Assembly (NCBI GenBank): GCA_005239945.1 | Contig: SBAY01000117.1 | Location: 1 to 19,986, forward strand | Length of the DNA: 19,986 nt | DNA from: Nitrospira sp. | GTDB lineage: Bacteria; UBA9089; CG2-30-40-21; SBAY01 | Direction of reading: 5' to 3' | In this document: in pieces, positions 14,184 to 19,986 of the stretch | Layout: the number at the start of each line of letters is the position of its first letter | How positions within the stretch are numbered: the stretch's first letter is position 1 | The notes under the pieces: generated by a model | What the model was told of the DNA's origin: nothing | What the model saw: only the letters and a program-made list of their open reading frames with translations | The model's database searches: none | Made by a program: the position numbers and the translations under genes

Positions 14184-15449
14184 TTAATAATTACTCCCAT
14201 AGACTCCAATTGTTCCAAGTTCTTCCTCTATTCGTAGTAACTGATTATATTTTGCTACCCGGTCGGTTCGAGATGGTGCCCCTGTTTTTATTTGGCCGGC
14301 ATTAGTGGCCACGGCAATATCGGCTATCGTGGTATCCTCTGTTTCTCCGGAACGATGGGAAATAACCGTTGTATAACCTGACTGTTTAGCCAATTCTATC
14401 ACATCAAGGGTTTCTGTCAGGGTGCCGATTTGATTCACCTTAATCAAGATAGAATTAGCTGTCTCTGATTCAATGCCTTTCATTAATCTTTTAGGATTGG
14501 TTACGAATAAATCATCCCCTACAATTTGAATTTTGTTTCCTAACTCCTGGGTGAGCTTTTTCCAGCCAGCCCAATCATCCTCAGCCAGACCGTCTTCTAT
14601 GGAGATAATCGGGTATTTTGCCACCAGTGATTTGTAATAATCGATAAGTTCATCCGAGGTCATTATCTTGCCCTGTCCTTTAAAATTGTATTTTCCATCC
14701 TTAAATAATTCTGTAGCCGCCGTATCTATGGCTAAAAATATATCCTCACCTGACTTATATCCTGCCTTTTCAATCGCCTCAAGGATTATCTCGAGTGCTT
14801 CTTCGGTTGAAGATAAGGCAGGGGCAAAACCACCTTCATCACCGACGGATGTGGAATACCCTTTCTGAGTCAACACCTTTTTAAGTTGATGAAAGGTTTC
14901 TACGGCCGAGCGTAGGCCTTCTGAAAAGGTTAAGGCACCAGCCGGCACAATCATAAACTCCTGGATGTCAATAGGGTTATCCGCATGTTTCCCACCATTG
15001 AGGATATTTAGCATAGGCAGCGGCAGAACCTTGGTATTTACCCCACCTAAATATTGATAGAGCGGTAATTCGAGGGCTAAAGAAGCGGCTTTGGCTACGG
15101 ATAGAGAAACACCTAAAATCGCATTTGCCCCCAGTTTCTCCTTATTTTCAGTGCCGTCCAGATCAAGCATTATCTGATCAATCAATGCCTGAGAGGTAGC
15201 ATCTTCACCTTCTAATTCTGGGGCAATAATATCATTGACCGCATCGACGGCCTTTAAGACACCTTTACCCAAATACCTATAGTTATCACCATCCCTTAAT
15301 TCTAATGCCTCATGGGTTCCGGTAGAGGCTCCAGAAGGGACAGCGGCTCTACCTCTTGCCCCACATTCTAATTCTACCTCCACCTCTACGGTTGGATTTC
15401 CCCGTGAATCTAAAATCTCCCTTGCCCAAATATCTATGATTTCAGTCAT
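14184..15449 (-). CDS. eno: Enolase (phosphopyruvate hydratase)
   Basis: 421 residues, the normal length. Interconverts 2-phosphoglycerate and phosphoenolpyruvate in glycolysis and gluconeogenesis, using two Mg ions. Start ATG at 15449 has AGGAGG 9 nt upstream and gives MTEIIDIWAREILDSRGNPT; a longer frame to 15488 adds only a Lys-rich tail encoded by the ribosome-site region. Visible signatures: SGASTGTHEALELRDGD loop, GDEGGFAP, SIEDGLAEDDWAGW, DDLFVTNPKRL, ILIKVNQIGTLTET (catalytic Lys), SHRSGETEDTTIADIAVA and IKTGAPSRTDRVAKYNQLLR. All are intact. Its 5' side is occupied by a nested repeat, and no consensus promoter is seen. Confidence 0.97.
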   Translation of the reverse strand: MTEIIDIWAREILDSRGNPTVEVEVELECGARGRAAVPSGASTGTHEALELRDGDNYRYLGKGVLKAVDAVNDIIAPELEGEDATSQALIDQIMLDLDGTENKEKLGANAILGVSLSVAKAASLALELPLYQYLGGVNTKVLPLPMLNILNGGKHADNPIDIQEFMIVPAGALTFSEGLRSAVETFHQLKKVLTQKGYSTSVGDEGGFAPALSSTEEALEIILEAIEKAGYKSGEDIFLAIDTAATELFKDGKYNFKGQGKIMTSDELIDYYKSLVAKYPIISIEDGLAEDDWAGWKKLTQELGNKIQIVGDDLFVTNPKRLMKGIESETANSILIKVNQIGTLTETLDVIELAKQSGYTTVISHRSGETEDTTIADIAVATNAGQIKTGAPSRTDRVAKYNQLLRIEEELGTIGVYGSNY

Positions 15450-15483
15450 TTTTAACTTCCTCCTTTTTTTCTTCATTTTTTTA

Positions 15484-15609
15484 GCCACAAAGACACAAGG
15501 ACACTAAAAGAGTTTTGAGCCTGGAGCAGAGAGCCTGGAGAAAAAAGAATTTCCATGCTCCGTGCTCTTTGCTCAATGCTAATTCTTTGTGTCTTGGTGA
15601 TTTTGTGGC
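15484..15609. repeat. Nested inverted repeat: CACAAAGA octamers outside, GAGCCTG heptamers inside
   Basis: Outer arms GCCACAAAGACACAAGGACA (from 15484) and an inverse copy at 15585-15609 resemble the repeat at 9917-9985. Inside, the heptamers GAGCCTG, GAGCAGA, GAGCCTG (15517-15537) face CATGCTC, CGTGCTC, TTTGCTC, AATGCT (15554-15580) as a degenerate inverse array. The whole fills the gap between the TPR gene and eno. An 85-codon plus-strand frame here is not a gene. Confidence 0.85.
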
Positions 15610-15632
15610 ATATCTTCCTTTTTTTAGATTTC

Positions 15633-17186
15633 TCATTTTACAAAATTTTTTCTTAGTTTTTCTAAAAATTGGGCATCCTGATTGCCTAATTCCTTTGATT
15701 TATTCCATAATTCAACTGCCTTTTCCTTCATACTTTTGGCATAATAGACATCACCCAGATGCTCACAAATAACCGGGTCATCATTAACCAATTCATAAGC
15801 CTTCTCCATCTCGACTAATGCCTCATCTAATCTTCCAGATTGATAATATGCCCAGCCCAGACTATCAATATAAGCGCCATTGTCTGGTTTGAGTTCCAGA
15901 GCCTTTTTAATTAATTCAATCGCCTTCTCTAAATTAATTCCTTGTTCGGCATACAGATAGCCAATATAATTATAGGTATTGGCATTTTGTGGGTTTAATT
16001 CGATACACTTATAAAAACTCTCAATGGCCTTATCCCACATCTTATTATTATCATAAGCTACACCTAAATGAAAATAAGCTGTTTCATCCTTGGGGTCTAA
16101 CTTCACTGCCTTTTTAAATGCCGAAATAGCCAGACGATATTGCTCCTTTTCATTGTAAAGCATGCCTGATAACAGGTATAATTTTGCATTTTTGGGCTCA
16201 AGTTTCAAACAATACCTGGTAGTTTTAATGGCTAAATCATACTCTTCGACTACACTGTATAAATAGCTTAAGCGAATATACGCCTCTTTGAACCTTTGAC
16301 TGACTTTAATTACCTTCTCGAATTCAGCAATAGCTAATTTGAACTCCCTTGTCTTTTCATAAGCTAGCCCTAATAAAAAATGACTCTTAACATCCTTTGG
16401 GTCATTTTCTAAGACAAACTTTAAGTGGGCAATGGCGGGTTCTAATTCGTCATCGGCTAAATGAAGTAAAATCAATCTACGCCGAATATCTAAATTGTTC
16501 GGGTCGAATATTAATCCTTTTTGATAGAATATCTTTGCTTTCAGAATATTGGCGTTTTCCTCATAAAGGGCGGCTAAGGTCCAATAAATACCGCTATCCA
16601 GAGGCATCAGGCTAATAGCCTTTTCTAAGATAGCGATAGCCTGAGTATACATCTTCAGTCTAATATAAACATCACTTAATTCTAAGTAAGAAAGTGGAAA
16701 GCCTGGTGCCAATTCTATAGCTTTTGTATAAGATTTGATGGCTTCAGGGTAATTTTTCCGTTGGGTATTGATGGAGCCCAGGAAATAATGGGCTACATCA
16801 TTAGCCGGGTCTAATTCTACCACCCTAATAAATTCTTTAAATGCTTGAGCATATTGTTTTTGGCCAAAATAAATTTTTCCAAGGATAAAATGTGCCTCGG
16901 TGCAAGTAGTATCAAGGGCTATCGCCTCTTGAGCATATTTTTTTGCCTGCGATAAATTCCCCACGGTGAAATAATCTATGGCTAAACTACTTTTAATCAC
17001 CGCATCGGTTTGAATTTTATCTGCCTGCTTGTATTCTTCGATAGCCTCTTTTATCTTTCCTTCCTGGTCATAGATGACACCTAAACTAAAATGTGTGTAG
17101 GCATCGGCCAGGGATGCCTCACATGGTATATGTCCTATAAGATTTATAAGACTTATAAGACCTATAAGACCTATGATCTTCTTCAT
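15633..17186 (-). CDS. Secreted or periplasmic tetratricopeptide-repeat protein
   Basis: 517 residues. A short signal peptide (MKKIIGLIGLISLINLIG, with cleavage near PCEA|S) is followed by about 14 TPR units of 34 residues, for instance AHFILGKIYFGQKQYAQAFK, AHYFLGSINTQRKNYPEAIK and AYFHLGVAYDNNKMWDKAIE, ending in a short polar tail. TPRs form helical solenoids that bind other proteins; no catalytic domain is present, so the partner and function are unknown. The ATG overlaps the atpC stop (ATGA), and GGAGG lies 3 nt upstream, so it is translated with the ATP synthase genes. The hydrophobic core of the signal peptide is encoded by the 9-bp repeat at 17132-17176. Relation to ATP synthase is only positional. 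Confidence 0.85.
   Translation of the reverse strand: MKKIIGLIGLISLINLIGHIPCEASLADAYTHFSLGVIYDQEGKIKEAIEEYKQADKIQTDAVIKSSLAIDYFTVGNLSQAKKYAQEAIALDTTCTEAHFILGKIYFGQKQYAQAFKEFIRVVELDPANDVAHYFLGSINTQRKNYPEAIKSYTKAIELAPGFPLSYLELSDVYIRLKMYTQAIAILEKAISLMPLDSGIYWTLAALYEENANILKAKIFYQKGLIFDPNNLDIRRRLILLHLADDELEPAIAHLKFVLENDPKDVKSHFLLGLAYEKTREFKLAIAEFEKVIKVSQRFKEAYIRLSYLYSVVEEYDLAIKTTRYCLKLEPKNAKLYLLSGMLYNEKEQYRLAISAFKKAVKLDPKDETAYFHLGVAYDNNKMWDKAIESFYKCIELNPQNANTYNYIGYLYAEQGINLEKAIELIKKALELKPDNGAYIDSLGWAYYQSGRLDEALVEMEKAYELVNDDPVICEHLGDVYYAKSMKEKAVELWNKSKELGNQDAQFLEKLRKNFVK
17132..17176. repeat. Five tandem 9-bp units GACCTATAA inside a signal-peptide coding region
   Basis: Plus-strand units: GTCCTATAA, GATTTATAA, GACTTATAA, GACCTATAA, GACCTATGA. 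Because the unit is 9 bp, each copy adds three codons in frame on the minus strand (roughly L-I-G, L-I-S or L-I-N), which builds the hydrophobic core of the TPR protein's signal peptide. Same word as at 5636-5689. Confidence 0.9.
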
Positions 17187-17437
17187 TTTCCTCCAATTAT
17201 TTTATCGGTTAGAATGGTAATTTTATCAGGTAATACTTCACAGAAACCACCTTCGATATCAAAATCTTGCGTTGCTTTTTCTTGTTTGATGCGTAATTTA
17301 CCCTTACCCAGGGTAGTCAAAAGAGGTGCATGGGAAGGTAGAAAACCTAATTCACCCAGGGTTCCCGGGCAAATAATCGATTCTGCCTTACCTTCCAGGA
17401 CCAATTTTTCCGGGGTAATAAGTTTAAAGTCTATCAT
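17183..17437 (-). CDS. atpC: F1F0 ATP synthase epsilon subunit, short form
   Basis: 84 residues, against about 135-140 in E. coli. Epsilon belongs to the central stalk and couples rotation between F0 and F1. The visible part is the N-terminal beta-sandwich: MIDFKLITPEKLVLEG, GTLGELGFLPSHAPLLTTLGKGKLRI and EGGFCEVLPDKITILTD. The C-terminal two-helix hairpin, which in other bacteria extends to inhibit the enzyme, is absent. The stop is directly coupled to the next gene, so this is a natural short form rather than a frameshift; similarly short subunits are known, for example in green sulfur bacteria. Start overlaps the atpD stop by 4 nt (ATGA). Confidence 0.92.
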   Translation of the reverse strand: MIDFKLITPEKLVLEGKAESIICPGTLGELGFLPSHAPLLTTLGKGKLRIKQEKATQDFDIEGGFCEVLPDKITILTDKIIGGK

Positions 17438-18852
17438 GTGGTTTTTTCCTTTTTCTTTTCCAGGGATTGCGCCTTTTCTAAAACCTCATCTATTCCGCCA
17501 ACCATATAGAAACATTGTTCTGGAATATCATCATGTCTGCCTTCCACAATCTCTTTAAAATTACGCACCGTCTCTGCTAATTTTACATATTTACCTACTC
17601 TACCTGTAAATACTTCTGCAACCGAAAATGGTTGTGAGAGGAATTTCTGAATTTTTCTTGCCCGATAGACACTCATTTTATCCTCTTCACTTAATTCATC
17701 CATCCCCAAAATAGCAATAATATCTTGCAGTTCTTTGTATCGTTGAAGTATTTGTTGAACTGCACGGGCTGTTTTATAATGTTCCTCACCTAAAATCTTT
17801 GGGTCAAGCATTCTTGAGGTGGAATCCAACGGGTCAATAGCCGGATAGATACCCAATTCAGCTATCTGTCTGGATAAGACTATGGTTGCATCAAGGTGAG
17901 AAAAGGTAGTTGCCGGGGCCGGGTCAGTCAAATCATCTGCCGGGACATAAACTGCCTGAACTGAGGTAATAGAGCCTTTTTTAGTCGAGGTAATCCGTTC
18001 TTGTAAGGCACCCATATCCGTGCCTAAGGTAGATTGATAACCAACCGCAGAAGGCATTCTACCCAGAAGAGCTGATACCTCAGAACCTGCTTGAATAAAT
18101 CGAAATATGTTATCAATAAAAAAAAGCACATCTTGATTCTTTTTATCTCTAAAATATTCAGCCACCGTTAATCCGGTCAATCCTACACGGAATCGTGCCC
18201 CAGGGGATTCCTGCATCTGCCCATAAACAAGGGCAGTTTTGGCAATAACGCCTGATTCCTTCATCTCTAACCAGAGGTCGTTTCCTTCCCGTGTGCGTTC
18301 CCCTACCCCTGCAAATACGGATACTCCACCATGTTGTTTGGCTACATTATGAATCAATTCCATAACTAAAACTGTTTTGCCAACACCAGCACCACCAAAT
18401 AAGCCCACCTTGCCACCTTTAGCAAATGGAGCTAATAAATCGATTGCTTTTAATCCTGTCTCAAATGGCTCACGAATTACCTCCTGTTCGTCAAAGGTAG
18501 GAGAGGGTTTATGGATAGGGGAATATTCTGTCGCCTTTATTTCACCTAGGTTATCAAGAGGGTCACCCCAGGGTCCCATCACCCTGCCCAGGGTAGCTTC
18601 TCCTACTGGGACCTTTATTGGACCACTGGTATCTATTGCCTCCATACCTCTTTTCAACCCGTCTGTATAATCCATAGCAATGGTTCGAACCGTATTATCA
18701 CCCAGATGTTGGGCTACCTCAACAAATAATCCTTGCTCACTATCGCCAGTTTTTTTTATCTTGATTGCATTGTAAATTGGTGGCAAATCATCTGTCTCAA
18801 ATTTAATGTCAATTACCGGTCCTAAGATTTGTTTTATTTTCCCTGCACGCAT
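17434..18852 (-). CDS. atpD: F1F0 ATP synthase beta subunit (catalytic)
   Basis: 472 residues, the usual length. Carries the catalytic nucleotide sites of F1. Walker A GGAGVGKT at 153-160, the GERTREG catalytic-Glu segment near 188, Walker B FFIDNIFRF, SALLGRMPSAVGYQSTL, the P-loop partner region GIYPAIDPLDSTSRML, and the C-terminal DELSEEDK lever motif are all present. ATG at 18852 has AAGGAGG 8 nt upstream. It follows atpG after a short palindrome and overlaps atpC by ATGA. Order gamma-beta-epsilon is standard. Confidence 0.98.
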   Translation of the reverse strand: MRAGKIKQILGPVIDIKFETDDLPPIYNAIKIKKTGDSEQGLFVEVAQHLGDNTVRTIAMDYTDGLKRGMEAIDTSGPIKVPVGEATLGRVMGPWGDPLDNLGEIKATEYSPIHKPSPTFDEQEVIREPFETGLKAIDLLAPFAKGGKVGLFGGAGVGKTVLVMELIHNVAKQHGGVSVFAGVGERTREGNDLWLEMKESGVIAKTALVYGQMQESPGARFRVGLTGLTVAEYFRDKKNQDVLFFIDNIFRFIQAGSEVSALLGRMPSAVGYQSTLGTDMGALQERITSTKKGSITSVQAVYVPADDLTDPAPATTFSHLDATIVLSRQIAELGIYPAIDPLDSTSRMLDPKILGEEHYKTARAVQQILQRYKELQDIIAILGMDELSEEDKMSVYRARKIQKFLSQPFSVAEVFTGRVGKYVKLAETVRNFKEIVEGRHDDIPEQCFYMVGGIDEVLEKAQSLEKKKEKTT

Positions 18853-18870
18853 TTTAAATTCCTCCTTGTT

Positions 18871-18918
18871 TAGGAATAGGACATATAAGTCTTATAAGTC
18901 CTATATGTCCTTTTCCTA
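18871..18918. repeat. 48-bp near-perfect palindrome between atpG and atpD, related to the 9-bp word
   Basis: TAGGAA-T-AGGACATATA (from 18871) faces TATATGTCCT-T-TTCCTA (to 18918), with one mismatched pair per arm. The centre, CTTATAAGTC, is the GACTTATAA word of the other sites. It fills the whole atpG-atpD gap apart from the ribosome site and could modulate atpD relative to atpG. Confidence 0.9.
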
Positions 18919-18925
18919 ATCTTTT

Positions 18926-19792
18926 CTATCCTCTCAGAGCTTCAGCCGTTCCTGTAATTTCAGAGATTTCTTTGGTGATAGCCGCCTGTCTTGCCCGATT
19001 AAAAAAAAGACTTAACTGGGCTATCATCTTTTTGGCATTAGTCGTAGCCGAATCCATAGCTACCATCCTGGCCGCATATTCAGATACCTGAGACTCTAAT
19101 AAAATCCGATAAAGTTGGGTAATTATATGTTTTTTAAGCAAAATATTCAACAACCCTTTCTTGGAAGGTTCATAAATATGTTCTGAAACTATTTTCCCGG
19201 CAGGTATTGAGGTAGGTTTAATAGGAAGTAAATTTTCACGCACTACCTTTTGCCTGAAAACAGATTTGAATTCATTATAGACGATGATAACCTCGTCTAT
19301 TTGTCGGCTGATATATAAATCAATAATTTTTTCACCTAATTCTTCGGCAAATTTATAAGTAATCGAGTCAGGAGTAGGTAAGAAAAATGGTATATCGTAA
19401 TCAAACCGTTTAAAGAAATTAAATCCCTTTCTACCTATGATCATCAATTTCATTTCAATGGCTTTATCTCGTTCTTCTTCTAAATAATGGAACACATTTT
19501 TAATAATATTGGAATTGAATCCACCACACAGCCCTCGTTGTGAGGTAAGCATAATTAATCCCGAGGTTTTAACCTCCCGTTGTTCAAGCAATGGGTAATC
19601 TTGTTCTTTTTCTACCCTTAAGGCTAAACTTGAAAGGACATCAGCCATGGCGTGGGCATAAGGTCTGGCAGAAGTAATAGCTATTTCTGCCTTTTTCATT
19701 TTAGCCGCGGCAACCAGCATCATCGCCCGGGTAATCTGCTGAATGTTTTTGATTGACTTTACCCTTCTTTTTATATTCTGTATCGTAGCCAT
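18926..19792 (-). CDS. atpG: F1F0 ATP synthase gamma subunit
   Basis: 288 residues. Central rotating shaft of F1. Start ATG at 19792 is chosen because AGGAGC lies 8 nt upstream and the protein begins MATIQNIKRRVKSIKNIQQI, the typical start; the frame open to 19834 has no support. The conserved N-terminal helix TRAMMLVAAAKMKKAE, the ITSQRGLCGGFNSNI segment (here LTSQRGLCGGFNSN), and the C-terminal helix ending SEITGTAEALRG are present. In most bacteria atpA sits directly before atpG. Here nearly 190 bp of non-coding DNA with a promoter and two hairpins precede it, so atpG is first in its transcript. Confidence 0.96.
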   Translation of the reverse strand: MATIQNIKRRVKSIKNIQQITRAMMLVAAAKMKKAEIAITSARPYAHAMADVLSSLALRVEKEQDYPLLEQREVKTSGLIMLTSQRGLCGGFNSNIIKNVFHYLEEERDKAIEMKLMIIGRKGFNFFKRFDYDIPFFLPTPDSITYKFAEELGEKIIDLYISRQIDEVIIVYNEFKSVFRQKVVRENLLPIKPTSIPAGKIVSEHIYEPSKKGLLNILLKKHIITQLYRILLESQVSEYAARMVAMDSATTNAKKMIAQLSLFFNRARQAAITKEISEITGTAEALRG

Positions 19793-19824
19793 AGTAATTT
19801 GCTCCTTCCTTATTATCAACAATA

Positions 19825-19853
19825 ATTTTACCATTTTTCACACAAAATGTCAA
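19825..19853 (-). promoter_or_regulatory. Sigma-70-type promoter of the atpGDC-TPR unit
   Basis: In minus sense, TTGACA (19853-19848), a 17-nt spacer and TAAAAT (19830-19825) form a near-consensus promoter. Transcription would start near 19818, leaving a leader of about 25 nt with the GGAAGGAGC ribosome site. The -35 and spacer overlap the inverted repeat at 19839-19869. Confidence 0.75.
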
Positions 19854-19869
19854 ATGAAAATTTTGTGTG
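19839..19869. repeat. 10-bp inverted repeat over the atpG promoter
   Basis: CACACAAAAT (19839-19848) and ATTTTGTGTG (19860-19869) are exact inverses with an 11-nt loop. The repeat straddles the -35 box, so it could act as an operator; it also resembles the CACAAAG repeat family. Confidence 0.7.
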
Positions 19870-19935
19870 CCAGAAATTCCCCAAGTTTACTAATACTAAT
19901 GGTTCAAGAAAAGGTAAATTTTGTGGGGAGAGGAA

Positions 19936-19983
19936 TTAAGGGGAGAGAAACCCTTTTTAAAAAAAGTGTTTCTCTCCCCTTAA
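19936..19983. terminator. 48-bp hairpin at the right edge, possible terminator
   Basis: TTAAGGGGAGAGAAAC (19936-19951) and its exact inverse (19968-19983), with an inner CTTTTT/AAAAAG stem (19953-19966), form an almost unbroken 23-bp stem with one mismatch. It lies about 80 bp upstream of the atpG promoter. It could end a transcript arriving from the right, or be another palindromic repeat; no T-run follows either side within the window. Confidence 0.5.
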
Positions 19984-19986
19984 ACC

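Noticed and set aside
15450..15488. Extended Lys-rich N-terminus of enolase
   Set aside because: These codons are the ribosome-site region; MTEIIDIWAREILDSRG is the family start and has AGGAGG 9 nt upstream.
17091..17558. 155-codon plus-strand frame opposite atpC/atpD and the TPR start
   Set aside because: Antisense to three well-supported genes; its YKTYKTYKTY stretch is just the 9-bp repeat read on the other strand.
19793..19834. Extended N-terminus of AtpG
   Set aside because: It covers the -10 box and ribosome site; MATIQNIKRR is the family start.

Overview
The window looks like a chromosomal segment of an uncultivated, AT-rich bacterium (about 40% G+C by eye). It carries bacterial F1-ATPase genes, RF2 with a programmed frameshift, enolase next to an FtsB/DivIC-like protein, and a very large secreted beta-sandwich protein ending in a FlgD/Por-type sorting domain. 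That mix, with repeat-filled spacers, suits a candidate phylum such as Omnitrophota or Desantisbacteria. No rRNA or tRNA is present, so the placement is inference. I see no tRNA, rRNA, CRISPR array, transposase or prophage.

Layout. Positions 1-88 hold the start of a minus-strand four-helix-bundle (S23-type) gene. The plus-strand half then reads: the giant secreted protein (191-5635), surE (5713-6480), prfB (6680-7772, joined by a +1 frameshift) and rtcA (8110-9153). rtcA converges on a long minus-strand run that starts at the right edge. In transcription order this is atpG, atpD, atpC, a secreted TPR protein, eno, an ftsB/divIC-like gene, an MjaI-like restriction-modification pair, a double-domain NDK protein, a single-domain NDK, and a PabA/TrpG glutamine amidotransferase. 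atpG-atpD-atpC-TPR form a tightly coupled unit: the atpD/atpC and atpC/TPR junctions are ATGA overlaps and a consensus promoter precedes atpG. The methyltransferase and endonuclease share a TAATG junction.

The least ordinary content lies between the genes. Nearly every spacer carries a hairpin or an array built from short degenerate tandem words of 7-9 bp: GTCTRAT, GACCTATAA, GAATGTA, CACAAAGC, CGGATTTAG, GGTAATC, GAGCCTG. Several are present as a word array facing its own inverted copy. Two larger elements (7784-7984 and 9173-9307) share terminal inverted repeats starting TATAGCA and look like MITEs. Some repeats have entered coding sequence: they supply the stop codons of the amidotransferase and the double NDK gene, and one 9-bp array encodes the signal-peptide core of the TPR protein.

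Other points of note: two genes appear leaderless (consensus -10 ending 8 nt before ATG, no Shine-Dalgarno). The methyltransferase carries a C-terminal staphylococcal-nuclease-like domain lacking a catalytic Arg. The tetranucleotide CTAG, the expected target of the MjaI family, occurs only five times by manual scan. Two adjacent genes encode three NDK-like domains.
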